64,000 nt of DNA from Ottowia oryzae (GTDB lineage Bacteria; Pseudomonadota; Gammaproteobacteria; Burkholderiales; Burkholderiaceae_C), in the NCBI RefSeq assembly GCF_003008535.1, contig NZ_CP027666.1, positions 1,116,001 to 1,180,000 of the forward strand, written 5' to 3'. Positions 49,654 to 56,436 of this stretch are shown here, in pieces. Below the pieces are notes generated by a model. It worked only from the letters and a program-made list of their open reading frames with translations, made no database searches and was not told the DNA's origin. Both the position numbers and the translations under genes were made by a program. Every line of letters starts with the position of its first letter. Positions within the stretch are counted from its first letter, which is position 1.

Positions 49654-50592
49654 TTACTTGTAGGTGTCCAGCGCGGAATAGTCGTGGTAACGGTTGATCT
49701 CCACGTCGTCCAGCACGGCCAGCGCGTCGGGCGTCAGCACGGCCAGCGAGCAGTACTGCGAGATCAGGTACGACGCAATCGCGTGGTTGTTGATGCCCAT
49801 GAAGCGCACCGACAGGCCGGGGCCCTGCTCGCCCGGAAGACCCGGCTGGAACAGGCCGACCACGCCCTGGCGCTTGTCGCCCACACGCAGCAGGATGAAC
49901 TTGCTCTTGCCATCGGCCACGGGCACCTTGTCCGACGGAATCAGCGGCACGCCGCGCCAGGTGATGAATTGCGAGCCGAACAGGCTCACCGTCGGCGGCG
50001 GCGTGCCGCGGCGCGTGGCTTCGCGGCCGAAGGCGGCGATCGCCAGCGGGTGGGCCAGGAAGAAGGCGGGCTCTTTCCACACCTTGGTCAGCAGCTCATC
50101 CAGATCGTCGGGCGTGGGCGGGCCAGACAGCGGGAAGATGCGCTGGTCTTCGGTCACCTGCGCCAGCAGGCCGTAGTCGGGGTTGTTGATCAGCTCGCTT
50201 TCCTGATTTTCCTTGATCGTCTCGATCGTCAGGCGCAGCTGCTCCTTGATCTGGTCGTGCGGGCTGCTGTACAGGTCGGACACGCGCGTGTGCACGTCCA
50301 GCACGGTGCTCACGGCATTGAGGAAATACTCGCGCGGGTTTTCCTCATAGTCCACGTAGGTGCGTGGCAGCTGGTTTTCTTCTTCCTTGGCGGTGCAGGT
50401 GACCTTGATGGCCTCGGGGTTCTTGACCTTGTTCAGGCGGTAGATACCGGCTTCGACGGGCACCCATTGCAACAGGTGCGTCAACCAGCGCGGGGTGATG
50501 GTGGCAAGCTGCGGAACGGTCTTGGTGGCGTTGGCAAGCTGGCGCGCGGCCAGATCGCCCAGGGCGGTGGTGCCGCCGACGGTGGCTGTCAT
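49654..50592 (-). CDS. srpI: Family 2A encapsulin shell protein (SrpI-like)
   Basis: The 312-residue protein closely follows SrpI of cyanobacteria: LAARQLANATKTVPQLATIT, WVPVEAGIYRLNKVKN, VDYEENPREYFLNAVSTVLD, LTKVWKEPAFFLAHPLAIAAF, TWRGVPLIPSDKVP, SVRFMGINNHAIASYLISQY and LAVLDDVEINRYHDYS. Family 2 encapsulins have an HK97-type fold and self-assemble into closed shells; the 2A class packages cysteine desulfurase. ATG 50592 has GGAG eight bases upstream; GTG 50601 is in frame. The cargo gene follows immediately, and CysE and rhodanese genes are upstream. Confidence 0.93.
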   Translation of the reverse strand: MTATVGGTTALGDLAARQLANATKTVPQLATITPRWLTHLLQWVPVEAGIYRLNKVKNPEAIKVTCTAKEEENQLPRTYVDYEENPREYFLNAVSTVLDVHTRVSDLYSSPHDQIKEQLRLTIETIKENQESELINNPDYGLLAQVTEDQRIFPLSGPPTPDDLDELLTKVWKEPAFFLAHPLAIAAFGREATRRGTPPPTVSLFGSQFITWRGVPLIPSDKVPVADGKSKFILLRVGDKRQGVVGLFQPGLPGEQGPGLSVRFMGINNHAIASYLISQYCSLAVLTPDALAVLDDVEINRYHDYSALDTYK

Positions 50593-50683
50593 GTGAGTCA
50601 CTCCGTGAGTCGGAAAAGAAAAGTGGGGTGGCAGCGCAGGGGCTACCGGACGCGTTCAAGTGTCTTGGCGAGGCGGGTCTGCC

Positions 50684-50983
50684 TCAACCGGCTATACCCA
50701 TCAACACGTGGCGGCGCTGGCTGGCCAGGCGGTGGCGGTGCTCGGCCTCCAGCACCAACGCGCTCAGCTCGATGCCCAGTGCGCTCGCCAGCTTCTGCGC
50801 GGTTTGCAGCGAAGCCACGGCTTCACCGCGCTCCAGCTCGCCCACATAGGTGCGGTTCAGGTTGGCGGCCGCCGCCAGGCGCTCCTGCGACCAGCGCCGC
50901 TGGTCGCGCTGGCAGCGCAGCGTCAGGCCGAACTGCGCGGCGATGTCCAGTGAAAAAGGTTCGGCAGCGGCGGGCGAGGTCAT
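50684..50983 (-). CDS. XRE-family transcriptional regulator
   Basis: The 99-residue protein has one HTH domain: RCQRDQRRWSQERLAAAANL, TYVGELERGEAVASLQTAQK and LASALGIELSALVLEAE. Its ATG shares one base with the serine acetyltransferase stop (TGATG). Its place between cysE and the shell gene suggests control of the compartment operon. It might autoregulate; no operator is identified. Confidence 0.85.
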   Translation of the reverse strand: MTSPAAAEPFSLDIAAQFGLTLRCQRDQRRWSQERLAAAANLNRTYVGELERGEAVASLQTAQKLASALGIELSALVLEAEHRHRLASQRRHVLMGIAG

Positions 50984-51930
50984 CAGATCGGCTCCGGCGA
51001 AGTGGCTGCGGCGTCCTGTGAGTGCGACAGCGCCAGTTGCGCGCCCGCAGGCACGTTGTGCGTGACCCAGACGTTGCCGCCCAGCGTTGCGCCAGCGCCA
51101 ATGGTGATGCGCCCCAGCACCGTGGCGCCGGCGTAGATGACCACGTCGTCCTCGATCACCGGGTGGCGCGGCGCGCCTTTCTTGAGCTGCCCCGTCTCGT
51201 CCGTGGGAAAGCGCTTGGCGCCCAGCGTCACGGCCTGGTAGATGCGCACGCGCTGGCCAATGACGGCGGTTTCGCCAATGACGACGCCCGTGCCGTGGTC
51301 GATGAAGAACGACGCGCCGATCGTCGCGCCGGGGTGGATGTCGATGCCGGTGGTGGCGTGCGAAAGCTCGGCGATCAACCGCGCCAGCAGCGTGGCACCC
51401 AGGCTGTACAGCGTGTGCGCCAGGCGGTGGTTGATGATGGCGTGCACGCCGGGGTAGCACAGCAGCACTTCGTCCACGCTGTGCGCCGCCGGGTCGCCGT
51501 GGTAGGCGGCCAGCACGTCCGTGTCGAGGATGCGGCGCGTGGCCGGCAGCGACGCGGCGAACGCCCGCACGATGTGCGCGGCGCGGCTTTGGGCCTCGCG
51601 CGGCGACAGGTGTGCGTGGCGGGCCGAGTGCTGCAGCTCCAGCTGGAGCTGCTCGCCCAGCGTGTGCAGCACGCGGTCCAGGGTAGAGCCGATGTAGAAG
51701 TCTTCTGCGTCCTGGCGCAGGTCGGGCGGGCCCAGCCGCATCGGAAACAGCAGGCCGTGCAGATCGACCATCAAGCCCCGCAAGACTTCGCGCGAAGGCA
51801 GGTCTCGGCCCCGCGGCTCCAGTGACCGGCCCTGGGCCAGGCGCCAGTCGGTGCGGGCGTCGCGCAGCTCGGCAACGATCTGGCCGATGTCCAGCGGCAA
51901 GGTGTGGGCAAGGTCGTCGTGGCGCGTCAT
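50983..51930 (-). CDS. cysE: Serine O-acetyltransferase (EpsC/SrpH-like CysE)
   Basis: The 315-residue enzyme makes O-acetylserine, the acceptor of sulfide in cysteine synthesis. The C-terminal left-handed beta-helix shows hexapeptide repeats: TTGIDIHPGATIGASFFIDH, GTGVVIGETAVIGQRVRIYQ, HPVIEDDVVIYAGATVLGRI. The N-terminal helical domain (about 1-170) contains HSVDEVLLCYPGVHAIINHR. This longer form is the EpsC type. A serine acetyltransferase (SrpH) also accompanies SrpI in cyanobacteria. Start at ATG 51930; the in-frame sequence upstream is unlike the family. Confidence 0.9.
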   Translation of the reverse strand: MTRHDDLAHTLPLDIGQIVAELRDARTDWRLAQGRSLEPRGRDLPSREVLRGLMVDLHGLLFPMRLGPPDLRQDAEDFYIGSTLDRVLHTLGEQLQLELQHSARHAHLSPREAQSRAAHIVRAFAASLPATRRILDTDVLAAYHGDPAAHSVDEVLLCYPGVHAIINHRLAHTLYSLGATLLARLIAELSHATTGIDIHPGATIGASFFIDHGTGVVIGETAVIGQRVRIYQAVTLGAKRFPTDETGQLKKGAPRHPVIEDDVVIYAGATVLGRITIGAGATLGGNVWVTHNVPAGAQLALSHSQDAAATSPEPI

Positions 51931-51985
51931 GGCTAGAGGCGGGAAGGCGTTGAAGGGCGGTGAGGTACTAAAGCAGGGCGCGGCC

Positions 51986-52453
51986 TCAGTCCTGCACCCA
52001 GGGCAGGCCGCGATAGCGCCAGCCGTCGCTGCCGCCGCGGTGCTGGTCGGTGTCGATCTCGCCTTCAAAGCCTTCCAGGACGTTGAAAACGTGCGTGAAG
52101 CCCGCCTTGGCGGCGGCTTCGGCGGCCAGCGCCGACCGCTTGCCGCTGCGGCACAGCAGCAGCACGGTGCTGTCCTTGCCCACCTTGGCTTCCAGCTCGC
52201 GGGCGAAGCGGGGGTTGCGCGTCAATGCGGTGCCGGTGGCCCACGGCACGTGCAGGCTGTCGGGCACATGGCCGACAAACTTGCGTTCTTCGGCGGTGCG
52301 CACGTCCACCAGGCGGGCGTCGCCCGCTTCGACCAGTGCCCAGGCCAGCTTGGGCGGCACCTGACCGTGAAACGGCAGGCCCTGGTCGGCCGCCTGGTGT
52401 TCGATGTCGCGCAAGGCTTCCAGCGCGGGGCTCAGGGTATCCAGCGTGCTCAT
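51986..52453 (-). CDS. Rhodanese-domain sulfurtransferase
   Basis: The 155-residue single-domain rhodanese has LVDVRTAEERKFVGHVPDSL, then the active-site loop CRSGKRS with the persulfide Cys, and FTHVFNVLEGFEGEID. The C-terminal GSDGWRYRGLPWVQD is typical of this subgroup. It can accept or deliver sulfane sulfur and so may exchange sulfur with the encapsulated desulfurase. It lies between cysE and a small membrane ORF, same strand. Confidence 0.9.
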   Translation of the reverse strand: MSTLDTLSPALEALRDIEHQAADQGLPFHGQVPPKLAWALVEAGDARLVDVRTAEERKFVGHVPDSLHVPWATGTALTRNPRFARELEAKVGKDSTVLLLCRSGKRSALAAEAAAKAGFTHVFNVLEGFEGEIDTDQHRGGSDGWRYRGLPWVQD

Positions 52454-52483
52454 GGTGTCTCGATTCGTTGGGGGTGGATTCGC

Positions 52484-52681
52484 TCAGCGCAGCCACCAAG
52501 CGATCAGCGGCAGGGCGATGGCCGCGGCGAGGATGGCGATGCGCTCGCCAAGGCCCATGCCGTGGCGCGTGGAATGGGGGGCTGCGGCGTCGGCCGCGCC
52601 GGGCGGCGTGTCGAACGGGGCAGCGCCCCAGTCCGTGGGCTCTGTGCCGCGCCAGTGGGTGTGGGGCCGGGTGAACAACAT
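52484..52681 (-). CDS. Small membrane protein of unknown function in the sulfur operon
   Basis: I do not recognise this 65-residue protein. A polar N-terminus with His and Trp (MLFTRPHTHWRG) is followed by an Ala/Pro stretch and one C-terminal helix (RIAILAAAIALPLIAWWLR), which suggests a tail-anchored protein. ATG 52681 is preferred over GTG 52714 because AAGGCG precedes it. It lies 30 bases before the rhodanese start. Confidence 0.5.
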   Translation of the reverse strand: MLFTRPHTHWRGTEPTDWGAAPFDTPPGAADAAAPHSTRHGMGLGERIAILAAAIALPLIAWWLR

Positions 52682-52715
52682 GGTGGATGCGCCTTGGGTT
52701 TTCCGCCAGACCACC

Positions 52716-52979
52716 TCAGCGCCAGCCGGCGGCCAGGCCGGGGTAGGTGGGCCAGTAGGGCCATTGCTCGGCCGTCACGTCGCTGCCGGCCCGTGGGGCG
52801 CGCACGGCCTGGCCCAGCTTGGCGCGCCCAGGCAAGGTCGGCAGGGCGGCGCGCACGCGCACAGGGGCAAGCGCCACCGCTGACCCGCCCACGCAGCGCA
52901 TCTCATCGGTCACGCCCCAGTCGCGGGCGGTGACGCTCAGCACGGCTTGTGCGGCGGCGAGGTGGGTGCGTGTGCTCAT
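52716..52979 (-). CDS. Small protein of unknown function in the sulfur operon
   Basis: I do not recognise this 87-residue protein. It is soluble-looking, with a single Cys (TDEMRCVGGSAVAL) and an aromatic C-terminus (EQWPYWPTYPGLAAGWR). It follows the second sulfate-binding gene by 53 bases. Tight packing with its neighbours supports a real gene in the sulfur operon. Confidence 0.5.
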   Translation of the reverse strand: MSTRTHLAAAQAVLSVTARDWGVTDEMRCVGGSAVALAPVRVRAALPTLPGRAKLGQAVRAPRAGSDVTAEQWPYWPTYPGLAAGWR

Positions 52980-53032
52980 GGCGATACTCCTGAAAACATA
53001 GCGCGTTGCGCAGGTGCGGCCAGCGCTGGGGC

Positions 53033-54049
53033 TTATTTCTGTGTATAGATCTGGTCGAACTGGCCGCCGTCGGCAAAGTGCAGCTTGCTCGCTTGCGTCC
53101 AGCCGCCAAAGGCCTGGTCGATGGTGAACAGGTTCAGCTTGGGAAACTGCTTGGCGTACTTGGCAATCGCCTTGTCGGAGATGGGGCGGTAGAAATGCTT
53201 GCCCGCCAGGTCCTGGCCTTCGTCGCTGTACAGGTATTCGAGGTACGCCTGCGCCACCGGGCGCGTGCCGCGTTTGTCCACCGTCTTGTCGACCACGGTG
53301 ACGGCCGGCTCGGCCAGGATCGACAGGCTGGGGTACACCACGTCGAACTTGGTGCCGAACTCTTTCTCAAGCAGGTAGGCCTCGTTCTCCCAGGCGATCA
53401 GCACGTCGCCCTGGTTGCGCTGCCCGAAGGTGATGGTCGAGCCGCGCGCACCCGTGTCCAGCACCGGCACGTTCTGGTACAGGCGGCCGACAAAGTCCTT
53501 CGCCTTGGCGTCGCCACCGTACTTGCGCTTGGCGTATTCCCAGGCGGCCAGGTAGTTCCAGCGCGCCCCGCCCGACGTTTTCGGGTTGGGGGTGATCACC
53601 TTCACGCCGGGCTTGACCAGGTCGTCCCAATCCTTGATGCCTTTCGGGTTGCCTTCGCGCACCACCAGCACGATGGTGGATGTGTAGGGCGAGCTGTTGT
53701 GCGGCAGGCGCTTTTGCCAGTCCTTGGGAATCCAGTTGCCGTGCGTGTGCAGCGCGTCGGTGTCGCCGGCCAGCGCCAGCGTGGCGACGTCGGCCTCCAG
53801 CCCGTCGATGATCGACCGCGCCTGCTTGCCCGAGCCGCCGTGCGACTGCTTGATGGTCACGGCCTGGCCGGTCTTGGCCTTCCAGTGGGCGGAAAACGCC
53901 TTGTTGAAGTCGACGTAGAACTCGCGCGTGGGGTCGTAGCTGACGTTCAGCAGCGTTACCGGCGCCGGCTGCGCCCAGGCGGACACGGTGGTGGCAAGCA
54001 GGGCGGTGGCGGCCAGCGCGTTCAGGGCGGTGCGGCGGCGAAGAGACAT
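53033..54049 (-). CDS. sbp: Second sulfate ABC transporter substrate-binding protein
   Basis: The 338-residue periplasmic protein has a Tat- or Sec-like leader (MSLRRRTALNALAATALLAT) and the Sbp core: VTLLNVSYDPTREFYVDFNK, KQSHGGSGKQARSIIDGLEADV and HFADGGQFDQIY. It is a paralogue of the protein at 45393-46388 and has no permease of its own, so it probably shares CysTWA. It heads the run leading to the rhodanese, cysE and encapsulin genes. Confidence 0.93.
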   Translation of the reverse strand: MSLRRRTALNALAATALLATTVSAWAQPAPVTLLNVSYDPTREFYVDFNKAFSAHWKAKTGQAVTIKQSHGGSGKQARSIIDGLEADVATLALAGDTDALHTHGNWIPKDWQKRLPHNSSPYTSTIVLVVREGNPKGIKDWDDLVKPGVKVITPNPKTSGGARWNYLAAWEYAKRKYGGDAKAKDFVGRLYQNVPVLDTGARGSTITFGQRNQGDVLIAWENEAYLLEKEFGTKFDVVYPSLSILAEPAVTVVDKTVDKRGTRPVAQAYLEYLYSDEGQDLAGKHFYRPISDKAIAKYAKQFPKLNLFTIDQAFGGWTQASKLHFADGGQFDQIYTQK

Positions 54050-54114
54050 GGGAAGGCCTTTATCGTTGGATGGGTCAATCAGGAAGGCGATGGTCGCGCC
54101 GGGCCCCGCAAAAG

Positions 54115-54142
54115 CGAACGAATCATTTTTTGTTTGCTTATG
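54115..54142 (-). promoter_or_regulatory. 28-nt motif upstream of the second sbp, copy 2 (putative CysB-type site)
   Basis: On the minus strand it runs from CATAAGCAAACAAAAAA to TCGTTCG, matching the motif upstream of the other sbp gene at 20 of 28 positions, 66 bases from the sbp start. It also lies about 107 bases upstream of the divergent TDT transporter start, so it could affect both. Confidence 0.6.
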
Positions 54143-54248
54143 CGCAGAGTGAGGTGCGCCTGGGCGCTTTGTGCGGACCAGGGGCGGTCACGGGCGCGGG
54201 CGGCCCGCGCCAGACGGGCAGCGCCAGCCCGCGTGGCATGATTTCGGC

Positions 54249-55277
54249 ATGTCGCCCGCATCAGACCGTTCACAGGCTTTGCGCCACCTCTCGCTCAACT
54301 GGTTTGCCATGGTCATGGGCTTGGCCGGCCTGGCGCTGGCCTGGGCCCGTGCCGTGCCCTTGATGGGGGAAATGGCCGGCGCCGGGGCGATCGTGCTGGC
54401 GGGCGTGGCCGCGGTGCTGTTTCTGGCGCTGGGCTTGTTTTCTGCGCTGCGGTGGCAGCACCACGCAGCGGCGCTGGCGGGCGATTTGTCGCACCCGGTG
54501 CGCCACGCTTTTGTGGCGGCGCTGCCGATTTCGTTGATCCTGCTGGCCACCGCCGCCACCTGGCTGGTCGGGGCCGAGCCCTGGGTGGCGGCGCTGTGGT
54601 GGCTGGGCTCGCTGTCCCAGATGGCCGCCACCGTGTGGGTGGCCGGGCGGTGGCTGAGCGCCGACAAGGGCCGCGCGCTGGGCTGGCCTGCCGTGACGCC
54701 GGCGCTTTTGCTGCCCGCCGTGGGCAATCTGCTGGCGCCGCTGGCGGGCGTGGCGCTGGACGCGCCCGTCTGGTCGGCGGCGCAGTTTGGCGTGGGCGCG
54801 CTGCTGTGGCCGGTGGTGCTGGCGCTGCTGCTGGCGCGCATCGCCGTGCAGGGCGTGTGGTCTGAAAGGCTGCTGCCGCTGACCTTCATCACCGTGGCGC
54901 CGCCGGCCGTGATGGGCACGGGCGCGCTGGCCCTGGGCGGCGCGCCGGTGCTGGCGTGGATGTGCTGGGGCGTGGCGCTGTTCTTTTTGCTGTGGAGCGC
55001 CCACACCGTACGGCGCATGCTGGCGCAACCGTTCTCGATCGCGTTCTGGGCGCTGGGCTTTCCGCTGTCGGCCTTCGCGGCGCTGACCCTGCGGCTGGCC
55101 ATGCAGTTTCCGCAGCTTCAGTTGATCGGCATGGTGTCGCTGGCGGTGGCGTCGGTCGTCACGGTGCTGCTGGGCATGGCCACCTGGAAGGGCGTGCGCG
55201 AGGGTTCCCTGCTGCAGGCCGAGCCGGTCGCCATCGTCGCCGTGCCGGGCTCTGGCCAGCCACCCGGCCCGCAGTGA
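54249..55277 (+). CDS. TDT/SLAC1-family anion channel or exporter
   Basis: The 342-residue protein has ten membrane helices in the TehA/SLAC1 pattern, starting LSLNWFAMVMGLAGLALAWA, with a conserved TWLVGAEPWVAALWWLG region. The family includes plant anion channels and the fungal sulfite exporter Ssu1. Being divergent from the sulfate-binding gene, across the shared 28-nt site, sulfite export is a reasonable but unproved role. Confidence 0.8.
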   Translation: MSPASDRSQALRHLSLNWFAMVMGLAGLALAWARAVPLMGEMAGAGAIVLAGVAAVLFLALGLFSALRWQHHAAALAGDLSHPVRHAFVAALPISLILLATAATWLVGAEPWVAALWWLGSLSQMAATVWVAGRWLSADKGRALGWPAVTPALLLPAVGNLLAPLAGVALDAPVWSAAQFGVGALLWPVVLALLLARIAVQGVWSERLLPLTFITVAPPAVMGTGALALGGAPVLAWMCWGVALFFLLWSAHTVRRMLAQPFSIAFWALGFPLSAFAALTLRLAMQFPQLQLIGMVSLAVASVVTVLLGMATWKGVREGSLLQAEPVAIVAVPGSGQPPGPQ

Positions 55278-55330
55278 AGCGCGGGCGCTGCGCGGCGCGG
55301 GCTGAGCGCCGCAGCGCCAGCCAGACTTGT

Positions 55331-55388
55331 GAATGAAAATGGCCCCTGGCGCAGGCTGTACCAGCGCTGGCAGCTATCAGAATAATAG
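55331..55388 (+). repeat. Repeat family A, copy 13
   Basis: ATGGCCCCTGGCGCAGGCTG then CCAGCGCTGGCAGCTATCAG and AATAATAG match the element. It lies between the transporter and pseudouridine synthase genes. Confidence 0.85.
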
Positions 55389-55452
55389 TGATCGGCGTGC
55401 GCGACACCTGCCTGTGGCGCCCCGCCCGCGCAGCCGCCCCGATAATTCAGCC

Positions 55453-56271
55453 ATGTCCGATGCCCCCACTTTCCGCCGCGCACCCCGGCCCGAGGCCGCC
55501 GCGCCGGCTGTGCCCGCCGCCGGCGTTCGCCTGAACAAACGCTTGGCCGACATGGGCCTGTGTTCGCGCCGCGAGGCCGACGAATGGATCGAGCGCGGCT
55601 GGGTGCTGGTCAACGGGCAGGTGGCCGCCATGGGCACCAAGGTTGGCCCGCAAGACCGCGTGACCGTGGACCGCCGCGCCGACGCCGCGCAGGCCGAGCG
55701 CGTCACCGTGCTGCTGCACAAACCCGTGGGCTACGTCAGCGGCCAGGCCGAGGACGGGCACGAGCCCGCGGCCGCGCTGTTTCAGGCGCGCAACCACTGG
55801 CGCGAAGACCCTTCGCGCACGCGCTTTGCGTCGGCCCAGCACAAGGGGCTGGCGCCCGCCGGCCGGCTGGACATCGATTCCACCGGCCTGCTGGTGCTGA
55901 CGCAGGACGGCCGCATCGCCCGCCAGCTGATTGGCGAGGATTCCGACGTGGAAAAGGAATACCTCGTGCGCGTGGCCTATGGCGACCTGGTGCAGAACGT
56001 GCAGGCCGCCTTCCCGCCCGCGCAACTGGCGCGCCTGCGCCACGGCCTGAGCCTGGACGGCAAGCCGCTGCGCCCCGCGCGCGTGGATTGGCAAAACCCC
56101 GAGCAGCTGCGCTTCATCCTCAAGGAAGGCAAGAAGCGCCAGATCCGCCGCATGTGCGAGGCGGTGGGGCTGAAGGTCACCGGCCTCAAGCGCGTGCGCA
56201 TTGGCGGCGTCACGCTGGGGCATCTGCCAGCCGGGCAGTGGCGCTATCTGGGGCCGAACGAGCGGTTTTGA
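55453..56271 (+). CDS. rluF: 23S rRNA pseudouridine synthase, RluF/RsuA family
   Basis: The 272-residue enzyme has an N-terminal S4 RNA-binding domain (VRLNKRLADMGLCSRREADEWI) and a pseudouridine synthase core with catalytic Asp in AGRLDIDSTGLLVLTQDG. The final part, KRQIRRMCEAVGLKVTGLKR, fits RluF better than RluB or RsuA. RluF modifies U2604 of 23S rRNA. Start at ATG 55453. Confidence 0.85.
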   Translation: MSDAPTFRRAPRPEAAAPAVPAAGVRLNKRLADMGLCSRREADEWIERGWVLVNGQVAAMGTKVGPQDRVTVDRRADAAQAERVTVLLHKPVGYVSGQAEDGHEPAAALFQARNHWREDPSRTRFASAQHKGLAPAGRLDIDSTGLLVLTQDGRIARQLIGEDSDVEKEYLVRVAYGDLVQNVQAAFPPAQLARLRHGLSLDGKPLRPARVDWQNPEQLRFILKEGKKRQIRRMCEAVGLKVTGLKRVRIGGVTLGHLPAGQWRYLGPNERF

Positions 56272-56436
56272 CGCCGCGCCGTCTGCCCGCCACCGCCTTG
56301 GCCGCCGCCGCCCCGCCGCGCGCCAGGCTTGAACGGGGCGGATTCACCCTCATTTAGGGGACTCGGGCGCGCCCATCCGGCTTGGCTGGCGCCGCTGCCC
56401 CTCACTTGTTTTTGTTCACCGACCTGATCGACACCC

